Shown piece after piece: positions 1 through 7,957 of a DNA stretch of 64,000 bases. The notes under the pieces were generated by a model that searched no databases, had not been told where the DNA came from, and saw nothing but the letters and a program-made list of their open reading frames with translations. Each line of letters begins with the position of its first letter. Position 1 is the first letter of the stretch. The translations under genes were made by a program, and so were the position numbers. The DNA comes from Peteryoungia rhizophila (lineage in GTDB: Bacteria; Pseudomonadota; Alphaproteobacteria; Rhizobiales; Rhizobiaceae), in assembly GCF_004912145.1 (NCBI RefSeq), contig NZ_STGT01000005.1:248001-312000 (forward strand), in the 5' to 3' direction.

Positions 1-632
1 TCGGCATCGACTCCGGCGCGGATTCCCAGGCCTTCACATCGTTCTTGACCACGGACAACGTCCAGGGCGGCCGCATCGCAGCTGACGGCTTGGCAGCCGC
101 CATCAAGGCAGCGACCGGCAAGGAAGAAGGCGAAGTCGCCATCATCACCAGCCTTCCAGGCGTCGGTTCGCTCGACCAGCGCCGCGAAGGTTTCCTCGAC
201 CAGATGAAGACGAAGTATCCGGGCATCACCGTGGTCGTCGACCGTTTTGCCGATGGTCAGGCCACGACCGGCCTCAACATGATGACCGACCTGATCACTG
301 CCAACCCGAACATCGTTGGTGTCTTCGCCTCGAACCTGATCATGGCGCAGGGCGTCGGCCAGGCGATTGCCGAAAACAAGCTCGGTGACAAGATCAAGGT
401 CATCGGCTTCGACTCGGATGAAAAGACCGTCGGCTTCCTCAAGGAAGGCGTTCTCGCCGGCCTCGTCGTCCAGGATCCGTACCGCATGGGCTATGATGGC
501 GTGAAGACCGCGCTTGCCGTCTCCAAGGGCGAGAAGGTCGAGACCTTCGTCGACACCGGCGCAAACCTGGTGACCCAGGCCAACATGGCTGAGCCGAAGA
601 TGGATGCCCTTCTGAACCCGAAGGTCAACTGA
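1..632 (+). CDS. Sugar ABC transporter periplasmic binding protein, C-terminal part (5' end outside the window)
   Basis: This is the C-terminal two thirds of a Peripla_BP_4 (ribose/galactose-type) binding protein that captures a sugar in the periplasm for the ATPase and permease encoded next. The frame is open from base 3, and residues continue upstream of the first internal TTG at 45, so the start and signal peptide lie outside the window. Typical family segments are visible: a second-lobe GEVAII strand, the GVFASNLIMAQGV ligand-side loop, the VIGFDSDE hinge and VVQDPYRMG near the end. The substrate cannot be read from the sequence. A zinc dehydrogenase at the end of the operon suggests a polyol or sugar acid, but that is inference. 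Confidence 0.9.
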   Translation, partial: GIDSGADSQAFTSFLTTDNVQGGRIAADGLAAAIKAATGKEEGEVAIITSLPGVGSLDQRREGFLDQMKTKYPGITVVVDRFADGQATTGLNMMTDLITANPNIVGVFASNLIMAQGVGQAIAENKLGDKIKVIGFDSDEKTVGFLKEGVLAGLVVQDPYRMGYDGVKTALAVSKGEKVETFVDTGANLVTQANMAEPKMDALLNPKVN

Positions 633-638
633 TCGAAA

Positions 639-674
639 TTTCGGCACGCGCGGCATCCGTCGCGCGTGCCGAAA
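639..674 (+). promoter_or_regulatory. Intercistronic stem-loop after the binding-protein gene
   Basis: A perfect 14-bp inverted repeat (TTTCGGCACGCGCG and its complement, 8-nt loop) lies 6 nt after the binding-protein stop and 58 nt before the ATPase gene. No T-run follows, so it looks like the mRNA-stabilising or partially terminating hairpin that commonly keeps binding-protein expression above that of the membrane components. Confidence 0.7.
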
Positions 675-732
675 CGGAAATGGCAGACGCGGGAGGCGTC
701 GGCCGGTTTCCCTGCTTTATGGGAGGAATGAC

Positions 733-2286
733 ATGACTTCGCTGCACGATGTGAGCCACCGGCACGACGACGCGCCGGAACTTCTGGAGACCGATCGCAT
801 CCCGCCGGGAACGCCGATCCTCGAACTCGTTGGCCTGCAGAAGAAGTATGGAGCCGTCGAAGCACTGAAGCCCGCGACCGTGAGTTTCCTAGCCGGTGAA
901 ATCCACGCCATCGTCGGCGAAAACGGTGCTGGCAAATCCACCCTCATCAAGCTCCTGACCGGCGTCATTCCGCGCACATCGGGCGAGATCCGCTGGTGCG
1001 GCAAGCCGGTCGCGCTCGCCACCCCGAACGAGGCGATTCAGCGCGGCATCAATGCCGTACACCAGGAAGTCGTTCTCTGCTCGCATCTCTCGGTCGCCGC
1101 CAACATGTTCCTCGGCGACGAGATGTCGTCGGGCGGCATCATGCGCCAGCGCGCCATGACGACGGCCGCGCAGAACGTCCTCGACGACCTCGGCTTCAAC
1201 CTTCCCGCCGGCGAAATCCTCGGCAACCTGACGATCGGTCAACAGCAGCTGATCGCCACCGCCAAAGCCGCGATGCGCGGTATCCGTTTTATAATCTTCG
1301 ACGAACCGACGGCCTACCTGACCCGCCAGGAATCCGCCCAGCTCTTCCGCCTCATCCGCCGCCTGCAGTCGGAAGGCGTCACCATCGTCTATATCAGCCA
1401 CCGCATGGAAGAGGTCTTCGAGCTCGCCGACCGCGTCTCGGTCCTGCGCGATGGCACCCATGTCGGCACCCGCCTGATTGGCGAGACCAATGACGCCGAA
1501 CTCATCTCGCTGATGATCAATCGATCGATCGAGCAGATCTACCACAAGGAAAAGCTGCCGATCGGTGCCACCATCCTTGAAGCGAAGGGTCTTTCCGGTC
1601 CGGGGTTTTCGGATGTTTCGCTTTCGGTCCGCTCGGGCGAGATCGTCGGCCTCTATGGCCTGATCGGCGCCGGGCGCAGCGAATTTGCGCTCGGCCTCTA
1701 CGGCCGTCACAAACTGACAGCAGGCGAAGTCTTCTGGGACGGCAAGAAGGTCGTCATCGATACCGAGCGCAAGGCCATGGACCTCGGCATCGCACTCGCC
1801 CCCGAAAGCCGTCGAGACCAGGGCCTCTGCCTGAACCTCCCGATCGGCCTCAACATCAACCTGCCGGTCTTCGGACGCCTGAGCCGGGGCCTCACCATCA
1901 GTCCCAAACTGGAAGCCGGCAATGCCGACAAGCAGATCAACGACCTGAAGATCAAGACCCCGACCCGCGCCGTGCTCGCTTCGGCCATGTCGGGCGGCAA
2001 TCAGCAGAAAATCGTGATCGGCAAGTGGCTGAGCCATGGTGCACGCCTCTTCATCTTCGACGAACCGACCGTCGGCGTCGATGTCGGCACCAAGGCCGAG
2101 ATCTATCGCCTCTTCGCAGAACTCCTGAAACAGGGCGCCGGCATCATCCTGATCTCGTCCTACCTGCCGGAAGTCTATGAGCTGGCGGATCGCCTGCATG
2201 TTTTTCGTCAGGGCAGGCTGGTCGCGAGCCATGACTACAGGGGCGCATCGCACGAGGACGTGCTGACTGAGGCGATCGGCGTCTGA
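733..2286 (+). CDS. Sugar ABC transporter ATP-binding protein with two ABC domains (RbsA/MglA family)
   Basis: This 517-residue fused ATPase powers a CUT2-type sugar importer at the inner membrane. The first nucleotide-binding domain has a classical Walker A (GENGAGKST, residues 62-70) and a Q-rich signature (TIGQQQ). The second has the family's usual degenerate P-loop (GLIGAGRSE), an MSGGNQQK signature and a DEPTVGVD Walker B. The length fits RbsA-like proteins (about 500). ATG 733 is preceded by GGGAGG. The gene lies between the binding protein and the permease, as in ribose or galactose operons. An N-terminal extension of roughly 25 residues before the first ABC strand is slightly long but plausible. 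Confidence 0.93.
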   Translation: MTSLHDVSHRHDDAPELLETDRIPPGTPILELVGLQKKYGAVEALKPATVSFLAGEIHAIVGENGAGKSTLIKLLTGVIPRTSGEIRWCGKPVALATPNEAIQRGINAVHQEVVLCSHLSVAANMFLGDEMSSGGIMRQRAMTTAAQNVLDDLGFNLPAGEILGNLTIGQQQLIATAKAAMRGIRFIIFDEPTAYLTRQESAQLFRLIRRLQSEGVTIVYISHRMEEVFELADRVSVLRDGTHVGTRLIGETNDAELISLMINRSIEQIYHKEKLPIGATILEAKGLSGPGFSDVSLSVRSGEIVGLYGLIGAGRSEFALGLYGRHKLTAGEVFWDGKKVVIDTERKAMDLGIALAPESRRDQGLCLNLPIGLNINLPVFGRLSRGLTISPKLEAGNADKQINDLKIKTPTRAVLASAMSGGNQQKIVIGKWLSHGARLFIFDEPTVGVDVGTKAEIYRLFAELLKQGAGIILISSYLPEVYELADRLHVFRQGRLVASHDYRGASHEDVLTEAIGV

Positions 2287-2336
2287 GACGAGATCCCTGA
2301 AAACAACGATATGAAAAGACGACTGGGAGGACAAAG

Positions 2337-3308
2337 ATGAGCATAGACACCACCGAGACCAAGGTCGCGCCGAAGAGGGGTATGAGCATCCTCTTCAGCC
2401 TCACTCTGCTTGGGCTTCTGCTCTTCCTCTGGCTGCTTCTCGGCTTTGCCACCAACAGTTTCTGGTCGCCCAACAACATCAGCAATCTGCTGCGCCAGGG
2501 TTCGATGACAGCGATCCTCGCCGTCGGTCAGACCTTCGTCATCATCACCGCCGGCATCGATCTCTCGGTCGGCGCGGTGGTTGGTTTTGCCAGCGTTATT
2601 CTGGCCTGGCTGCTGGCGGCCGGCCTGCCGGTCTGGCTTGCGATCATCCTCACCCTCCTGATGGGCGTGGCGATCGGCAGCTTCCACGCCTTTGGCATCG
2701 TCCGCATGGGTCTTCCGGCCTTCATCATCACGCTCGCAACCCTGACGTCGCTGCGCGGCATTGGCCTCCTGATCACCAATGGTTCGACTATTTCGATCTC
2801 CAACGAGGCCTTCACCAACTTCGCCCGCGCAGATTTTCTCGGGGTACCCAGCCTCTTCTGGATGGTCATCGTGGTCGCCGTCCCGGCCTATGTCTTCCTG
2901 CATCTGAGCCGCTGGGGCCGCTATCTCTTTGCGGTCGGCTCGAATAGCGAAGCGGCGCGCCTCTCCGGCGTTAACGTAAACCGCACGATCTACATGGCCT
3001 ATATCCTGTCCTCGACTTGTGCGGCCTTCGTCGGCATCCTGCTTGCCTCGCGCATCGGGATTGGCAATGCCACCCAGGCCGAAGGCTGGGAACTGCAGGC
3101 GATTGCCTCCTCGGTCATCGGCGGCACCAGCCTCTTCGGCGCCGTCGGCTCGGTCCAGGGCCCGCTGCTCGGCGCCTTCATTCTGGCGACGATCAACAAC
3201 GGCGCCAACCTGATGAACGTCAACTCCTTCTGGCAGCGCATCATCACCGGCGCCCTGATCATCCTGATTGTCTATTTCGACCAGCTTCGCCGCCGCGGCA
3301 GCCGCTGA
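2337..3308 (+). CDS. Sugar ABC transporter permease (RbsC family)
   Basis: This 323-residue inner-membrane permease of the BPD_transp_2 family has about 8-10 hydrophobic segments. The first is the LLFLWLLLGFA region near residue 30, and the family block ITAGIDLSVGAVVGFASV lies around residues 67-84. A second family block, IASSVIGGTSLFGAVGSVQGP, precedes the last helices. ATG 2337 follows GGGAGGAC with good spacing. The gene sits 50 nt after the ATPase gene and completes the CUT2 transporter; a terminator follows, so the dehydrogenase downstream may be expressed at a lower level or from its own signal. Confidence 0.92.
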   Translation: MSIDTTETKVAPKRGMSILFSLTLLGLLLFLWLLLGFATNSFWSPNNISNLLRQGSMTAILAVGQTFVIITAGIDLSVGAVVGFASVILAWLLAAGLPVWLAIILTLLMGVAIGSFHAFGIVRMGLPAFIITLATLTSLRGIGLLITNGSTISISNEAFTNFARADFLGVPSLFWMVIVVAVPAYVFLHLSRWGRYLFAVGSNSEAARLSGVNVNRTIYMAYILSSTCAAFVGILLASRIGIGNATQAEGWELQAIASSVIGGTSLFGAVGSVQGPLLGAFILATINNGANLMNVNSFWQRIITGALIILIVYFDQLRRRGSR

Positions 3309-3321
3309 TTTTTCCCAAGGT

Positions 3322-3353
3322 GGGGGTGCCGCGAATGGCATCCCCTTTTTTTT
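3322..3353 (+). terminator. Rho-independent terminator after the sugar permease gene
   Basis: A 9-bp GC-rich stem (GGGGGTGCC against GGCATCCCC, one G-T wobble, 6-nt loop) is followed by eight T residues. It lies between the permease and dehydrogenase genes, so it probably attenuates rather than fully ends the operon. Confidence 0.8.
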
Positions 3354-3388
3354 CGTCAAACCTTGCCGGGCAGCCGAAAGGAATTAGC

Positions 3389-4405
3389 ATGAAGGCCGCA
3401 TTGTGTGTCGAACCGGGCCGTCTCGAGATCGTCGATCGCGATCCGGCGCCGCGTCCAAAAACAGGCGAAGCCCGCATCGCGATCAGCCATGTCGGGATCT
3501 GCGGGACGGACTATCATATCTTCGAAGGCAAGCACCCCTTCCTCGAATATCCGCGTGTGATGGGCCACGAGATCTCGGCGACCGTCGTCGAGGCCGGTGA
3601 AGGCGTCGACTTGGGCGCCGGCACGAAGGTGATCGTCAATCCCTATATCGCCTGCGGCACCTGCATCGCCTGCCGCAAGGACAAGCCCAACTGCTGCACG
3701 AATATTCGCGTGCTCGGTGTGCACACAGATGGCGCAATGTGCGAGGAGATTACGGTCCCTGCCATCAACCTTTATTCCGCCGACGACCTTTCACCGGAAG
3801 CCGCAGCCACCGTCGAATTTCTGGCCATCGGCGCCCATGCCGTTCGTCGCTCCATGGCCCCGAAGGGATCGAGAGCACTGGTGATTGGCGCAGGTCCGAT
3901 CGGGCTTGGCACGGCGATCTTCGCCCGCATCGCTGGTCACGCGGTAACCCTGCTCGACACCAGCCAGGAACGGCTGGCAATGGCAGCGGATCGCCTCGGC
4001 TTCATTTCAGGTCTGCTGGCCGACGACAGCCTCGAGTCTGCGGTCGCGGACTTGACCGGGGGAGACGGCTTCGACGTCGTCTTCGATGCCACCGGCTATC
4101 GCCCCTCGATGGAACGCGCCTTCCGCTTCGTTGCTCATGGTGGAAGCCTGGTGCTGGTCAGCGTGGTCAAGGAGGACATCACCTTCTCTGACCCCGAATT
4201 CCACAAGCGCGAGATGATGTTGATCGGCAGCCGCAACGCGACCCGCGTCGACTTCGATCATGTCCGCAAATCGATCGCGGATGGCCTCGTGCCGATCGAC
4301 CAGCTGATCACGCATCGCACGACCCTGGCAGATCTTGCCACGGATCTGCCGCGCTGGGCGCGCGAGAAATCCGATCTGATCAAGGCACTCATCCAGATCG
4401 GCTGA
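3389..4405 (+). CDS. Zinc-dependent alcohol/polyol dehydrogenase (medium-chain family)
   Basis: This 338-residue cytoplasmic NAD(P)-dependent medium-chain dehydrogenase is probably the first catabolic step for the sugar or polyol imported by the preceding transporter. The catalytic zinc region is CGTDYHIFEG (Cys about residue 39) with GHE near residue 60, and the structural-zinc cysteines lie in CGTCIACRKDKPNCC (about 89-103). The Rossmann motif is VIGAGPIGLG. It resembles sorbitol, threonine and L-gulonate-type dehydrogenases, so the substrate is open. ATG 3389 has an AAAGGAA Shine-Dalgarno sequence; the reading frame stays open upstream but overlaps the permease gene and its terminator, so the shorter start is right. 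Confidence 0.92.
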   Translation: MKAALCVEPGRLEIVDRDPAPRPKTGEARIAISHVGICGTDYHIFEGKHPFLEYPRVMGHEISATVVEAGEGVDLGAGTKVIVNPYIACGTCIACRKDKPNCCTNIRVLGVHTDGAMCEEITVPAINLYSADDLSPEAAATVEFLAIGAHAVRRSMAPKGSRALVIGAGPIGLGTAIFARIAGHAVTLLDTSQERLAMAADRLGFISGLLADDSLESAVADLTGGDGFDVVFDATGYRPSMERAFRFVAHGGSLVLVSVVKEDITFSDPEFHKREMMLIGSRNATRVDFDHVRKSIADGLVPIDQLITHRTTLADLATDLPRWAREKSDLIKALIQIG

Positions 4406-4420
4406 TAGCCGAGACGCAAA

Positions 4421-4449
4421 AAAGGCCCGCAGCTTGTCTGCGGGCCTTT
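4421..4449. terminator. Bidirectional terminator between convergent genes
   Basis: A perfect 12-bp stem (AAAGGCCCGCAG and its complement) with a 5-nt loop carries A residues on one side and T residues on the other. It sits between the dehydrogenase stop (4405) and the esterase stop (4470, minus strand) and can serve both. Confidence 0.9.
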
Positions 4450-4469
4450 TGTGTTTCGTGTGCGTGATG

Positions 4470-5078
4470 TCAGGCCTTCTGCAGGAAGGCGGCGATCGCA
4501 TCGACCTCGCCTTGCGAAACCTCGTGGCCGCCTTGGTGCAGAAACGTCTCGACCTGAGCGCCTTGCCCCTCGAAATAAGCCGTCAGCCGCTCGGTCAGCG
4601 GCAGCGGGCAGATTGGATCCCGCTGTCCGGCAGTCACGAGCACCGCAACATCCGAAAGCCCCGGCTGCGCCGGCGGATCGAACGGGATCAGCGGATGCAT
4701 GAGGATGACGCGGTCGAAGAGATCAGGCGCCTCGAACAAGACCGAAGCCATGATGTTGGCACCATTCGAGTAACCGAGCCCGTAGATCGGTCGATCCGGG
4801 TTCTTCTCCTTGTGGGCACGGATAAAGGCCGCCATCTGGGCCGTCCTCTGGGCGAGATCGGCCATGTCATAGACACCTTCGCCGGTGCGCTTGAAGAAGC
4901 GGGCCGCTCCGTATTCCGATACGTCACCGCGCGGCGACACGATCCCGGCCTGCGGCAGGATGCGGTTTACCAGCCCCGGAAATTGATGTTCGTCGCCGCC
5001 GGTGCCATGAAAGGTGAAGACCAGCGGGGCGGCACCCTGCGGCGCCTGGTAGTGATGGATGTAGCTATTAATTGCCAT
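4470..5078 (-). CDS. Alpha/beta hydrolase, carboxylesterase/phospholipase family (MhqD-like)
   Basis: This 202-residue cytoplasmic serine hydrolase has the full triad visible: Ser104 in GYSNG, Asp154 in GQRDP and His185 in GGHE, plus the oxyanion segment FHGTGGDE (23-30). It follows a ring-cleaving dioxygenase by about 60 nt. In Bacillus, mhqO/mhqD-type pairs of dioxygenase and esterase handle quinone and hydroquinone stress, so a role on aromatic ring-cleavage products is inferred. ATG 5078 is preceded by GGAGGAAACC. An in-frame ATG at 5123 also has a GAGGGG upstream and would add 15 unconserved-looking residues. Confidence 0.88.
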   Translation of the reverse strand: MAINSYIHHYQAPQGAAPLVFTFHGTGGDEHQFPGLVNRILPQAGIVSPRGDVSEYGAARFFKRTGEGVYDMADLAQRTAQMAAFIRAHKEKNPDRPIYGLGYSNGANIMASVLFEAPDLFDRVILMHPLIPFDPPAQPGLSDVAVLVTAGQRDPICPLPLTERLTAYFEGQGAQVETFLHQGGHEVSQGEVDAIAAFLQKA

Positions 5079-5139
5079 GATGGTTTCCTCCGCAGGAGCG
5101 ACGACGCCTTCAGGTTCAGGCATCGTCCCCTCTGTGCGA

Positions 5140-6072
5140 TTAGTCCTGGATCGGGGGCAGTTGCGCTTCGATCTGCGAGCGATACTGCTGGTAGCGGGTC
5201 GGCAGCTTCAGCGCCTCGCCGAGATGGGCCGTATCTTCGTCGCGGTTGAAGCCCGGCTCGTTCGTGGCGATCTCGAACAGCACGCCACCCGGCGTGCGGA
5301 AATAGATCGCCCAGAAGTAGTCACGGTCGATGACAGGTGTCACCTGGTAACCCGTGTCGAGCAGCGCCTTGCGAACTTCGAGTTGGGCCGCACGGTCTTC
5401 CACTGCAAAGGCGACGTGGTGGACCGATCCAGCTCCCTGCTGGGCACGCGACGCACCCGGCAGAACTTCGAGATCGATGTAGTCGGCACCATTGCCGCCG
5501 GTGACTGCATAGCGAACGAAATCGCCTTGGCTGTCGACCGGCTGGTAGCCCATGAACTTCAGGAGTTCGCCGGTCGCGCCTTCGTCGCGCAGTCGCATGG
5601 TCACGCCGCGGAAGCCGTGAACCCCTTCTGAAACGCCAACCGGGCCACCAGCGAAGGGCACGCGGCTGTCGCCATCAACCTCGGCGAGGGCAAAGCCGTC
5701 GCCATCAGGGCCGGCAAAACGCAGGCGATCTTCACCGAAGAGCGAATAGGAGCCAAGCTCCTTCACGCCTTCCTTCGAAAGACGCTCCTGCCAGAAGCCG
5801 AGCGTGCCCTTCGGCACGGAGAAGACGGTCTCCGACACTTCACCGGCACCGCGACCACCCTTGCCCATATTAGCAAAGGGGAAATAGGTCATGACCGAGC
5901 CGGCATTGCCGACTTCGTCGCCGTAGTAGAGGTGATAGACATCGGGAGCATCGAAGTTGACGGTCTTCTTGACCCGGCGAAGGCCGAGGGTCTTCGTGAA
6001 GAAATCGTTGTTTTCCTGGGCATCCGCGGCCATCGAGGTAACGTGATGCAGGCCTTTGATCTGGGTAAGCAT
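5140..6072 (-). CDS. Ring-cleaving extradiol dioxygenase, VOC superfamily (MhqO-like)
   Basis: This 310-residue protein has two vicinal-oxygen-chelate modules. It opens with IKGLHHVTSMA, and the second module has SVHHVAFAVED and GVLFEIAT. These supply the His/His/Glu metal ligands of extradiol-type enzymes acting on (chloro)hydroquinones or catechols. Annotation pipelines often call this family glyoxalase or ring-cleaving dioxygenase. The frame runs open to 6243, but ATG 6072 with an AAAGGA site is the conserved N terminus. It is divergent from a LysR regulator and upstream of a partner esterase, which suggests a substrate-inducible detoxification unit. The exact substrate is unknown. Confidence 0.88.
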   Translation of the reverse strand: MLTQIKGLHHVTSMAADAQENNDFFTKTLGLRRVKKTVNFDAPDVYHLYYGDEVGNAGSVMTYFPFANMGKGGRGAGEVSETVFSVPKGTLGFWQERLSKEGVKELGSYSLFGEDRLRFAGPDGDGFALAEVDGDSRVPFAGGPVGVSEGVHGFRGVTMRLRDEGATGELLKFMGYQPVDSQGDFVRYAVTGGNGADYIDLEVLPGASRAQQGAGSVHHVAFAVEDRAAQLEVRKALLDTGYQVTPVIDRDYFWAIYFRTPGGVLFEIATNEPGFNRDEDTAHLGEALKLPTRYQQYRSQIEAQLPPIQD

Positions 6073-6155
6073 GGCTCTGATCCTTTCCCGGCACTCGCGC
6101 CGGTCTTGTTCTGTTGGACGGAATATGGGCCATGGCTTTCCACATGAGAATAGCG

Positions 6156-6174
6156 ATAATATCGTAGATATTAT
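6156..6174. promoter_or_regulatory. Palindromic operator candidate for the divergent LysR regulator
   Basis: A perfect 8-bp inverted repeat, ATAATATC-GTA-GATATTAT, lies in the 123-nt region between the dioxygenase start (6072, minus) and the LysR start (6196, plus). The position and AT-rich symmetry fit a LysR-type binding site acting on both promoters. Confidence 0.55.
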
Positions 6175-6195
6175 TTCATCCGGGGCAACAATCAG

Positions 6196-7107
6196 ATGGG
6201 CGAAGTCGAAGCGATCCGTACGTTCCTCACAGTCGCAGACCAAAGCAGCTTCAGCGCGGCGGCGCGCCTGCTCGGCATGACACCCGCTTCGGTCACCCGA
6301 ACGATATCAGCACTCGAGGAACAACTCGGCGTCCAGCTTCTGCTGCGCACCACGCGAAAAGTTTCGCTGACCTCGGCCGGCGCCGCATATGCTGCGCGCG
6401 TCGCGCCGCTCGTCGAAGGCCTCGCCCGGGCGACGGAGGAAACACGCGACCTGCAGAAGGTGACGGCCGGATCCATCCGCGTATCCGCGCCGATGTCGCT
6501 CGGCATGAAGGTGCTTCCGACCGTGTTGTCACAGTTTTCGATCATCCACCCGAGGACGAGTGTCGCAATTGAGTTGTCCGACCGCTTCGTCGATATTGTA
6601 GAAGAAAACTACGACCTTGCGATCCGGATTTCGGGGCCGCCGACGGACAAATCGACGATCTGGCGCAAGATTCGTCCCGTGGCCCGCCTTCTGGTGGCCT
6701 CGCCATCATTCCTCGCGCAGAACGGTACACCGAAGCTGCCCGAGGACCTCGCGACACTCGAATGTCTGAGCTACCACGACCAGTCGAAAACGGAGACCTG
6801 GGAGCTGAGCAGGCCCGGGCAGACACGAACCGTCGATGCCAGGGGCCGCTTCTCGATCAACAATGGTGATTTCCTCTGCCGATTGGCCGTCGCCGGCGAG
6901 GGGATTGCCTTGCTACCGCGCTTCATCGTGGAGGACGAGTTGCGCGCAGGCACCCTTGTCGAGGTCTTGCCGGGATGGACGACACCAGAGATCTGGCTGA
7001 CGCTCTACTACCCGCCCTACGCGCAACTGCCACTGAGAGTCGCGACCTTCTCGGATTTCTTCGAAGCCTTCGTCAAGGAAAGCTGGGACGGCGGACAGCC
7101 ATCCTGA
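6196..7107 (+). CDS. LysR-family transcriptional regulator
   Basis: This 303-residue regulator has an N-terminal winged helix-turn-helix (residues 1-60, with SFSAAARLLGMTPASVTRTISALEE segments typical of the family) and a C-terminal periplasmic-binding-like effector domain (about 90-295). It is transcribed away from the dioxygenase-esterase pair, the standard layout for a LysR protein that controls its neighbour and itself, with a palindrome between them. Subfamily features (GSIRVSAPMSLG at the domain junction) match regulators of quinone or aromatic-responsive genes. The effector is not deducible. Confidence 0.92.
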   Translation: MGEVEAIRTFLTVADQSSFSAAARLLGMTPASVTRTISALEEQLGVQLLLRTTRKVSLTSAGAAYAARVAPLVEGLARATEETRDLQKVTAGSIRVSAPMSLGMKVLPTVLSQFSIIHPRTSVAIELSDRFVDIVEENYDLAIRISGPPTDKSTIWRKIRPVARLLVASPSFLAQNGTPKLPEDLATLECLSYHDQSKTETWELSRPGQTRTVDARGRFSINNGDFLCRLAVAGEGIALLPRFIVEDELRAGTLVEVLPGWTTPEIWLTLYYPPYAQLPLRVATFSDFFEAFVKESWDGGQPS

Positions 7108-7113
7108 CAGGCT

Positions 7114-7800
7114 TCAGCGCTCGCGCCCCAAAAACTCGCCGATCTCCTGCGCGATCTTGTCGGTCGCAATCGGCACTTCAACCTTTTTCACTTGTTCGAA
7201 GAGTGTCTCGGGAATGGCGGCCTTGCGAGCCTCGGCCAGCCCCTCGAAGAAGCTCGGCGAGAATTCCGGATGCGGCTGGTAGGACAAGCCCCAGTCACCA
7301 TAGCGGATGACCGCATTTTCGCAGGCATCCGTCTTTCCGACAACCTCTGCGCCCTCGGGCACGCGGATCACCTGGTCCTGATGCCAGGCGAGCAGAACCT
7401 GTTCCTCACCCGTGTCGGACCGCTTGTAACGAACCGGACCGGCCGACCAGCCACCCTTGAACTTCTCCACTTCGCCACCGAGCGCCTTTGCCATCACCTG
7501 ATGGCCGAAACAAATGCCGACCATGGGCACCTTGGCCGCATGCACCTGGCGAATGAAATCTTCGAGCCGGCGGATCCAGTCATGCTCCTCATAGACGCCG
7601 AACTTCGACCCTGTGAGCAGCCAGCCATCGACTTCGGTCGGGCTGTCAGGAAACTCACCATCGACCACAAAATAGCGCTTGAAGGCAAAGTCGAACTTGC
7701 CGAGCAGTGCGGCGAACATGTCGGCATAGTTGCCGTACTCATCCGTCAGTTCGGTCGGCGAATGGCCTGTCACAAGGATGCCGATGGTCTTGGTGGTCAT
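7114..7800 (-). CDS. Class I glutamine amidotransferase-like protein
   Basis: This 228-residue stand-alone GATase1 domain has the complete triad: Cys97 in GICFGHQ, His177 and Glu179 in QPHPE. Such proteins resemble the GMP synthase amidotransferase domain and gamma-glutamyl peptidases that hydrolyse gamma-glutamyl amines. No synthetase partner is adjacent, so a hydrolase role is possible. ATG 7800 is chosen because upstream codons are in a different compositional context and the protein begins MTTKTIGILVTGH, a typical first beta strand. It converges with the LysR gene (6-nt gap) and is divergent from a FadR-type regulator that may control it. Confidence 0.85.
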   Translation of the reverse strand: MTTKTIGILVTGHSPTELTDEYGNYADMFAALLGKFDFAFKRYFVVDGEFPDSPTEVDGWLLTGSKFGVYEEHDWIRRLEDFIRQVHAAKVPMVGICFGHQVMAKALGGEVEKFKGGWSAGPVRYKRSDTGEEQVLLAWHQDQVIRVPEGAEVVGKTDACENAVIRYGDWGLSYQPHPEFSPSFFEGLAEARKAAIPETLFEQVKKVEVPIATDKIAQEIGEFLGRER

Positions 7801-7853
7801 GAGATGTTCCTGCACATGGCAAAGAGAGTTTCGCCTCTTGCACTCCGTCACAC

Positions 7854-7893
7854 TATACCAAATGTTAGTTTGATCAAATTTCAAGAGGGTATA
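7854..7893. promoter_or_regulatory. Nested palindromes between the amidotransferase and GntR genes
   Basis: The divergent intergenic region contains TTTGATCAAA (7869-7878), a perfect 10-bp palindrome. It is flanked by an outer inverted repeat TATACC (7854-7859) and GGTATA (7888-7893). The symmetric arrangement suggests operator sites for the FadR-type regulator at 7958, controlling both genes. This is based on sequence symmetry and position only. Confidence 0.45.
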
Positions 7894-7957
7894 CGCCCAA
7901 ACCAAAAAATGACGACGGTTTGGGCACACGACAAGGCCAGGAGTATCAGGTCCACCC

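Noticed and set aside
889..2334. A 481-codon minus-strand frame opposite the sugar ABC ATPase gene
   Set aside because: Antisense to a well-supported ABC gene, low-complexity Asp/Ala/Arg composition, no family motif.
3017..3388. 124-codon upstream extension of the zinc dehydrogenase
   Set aside because: It lies out of frame within the sugar permease gene and across a terminator; the conserved protein begins at ATG 3389 with a Shine-Dalgarno sequence.
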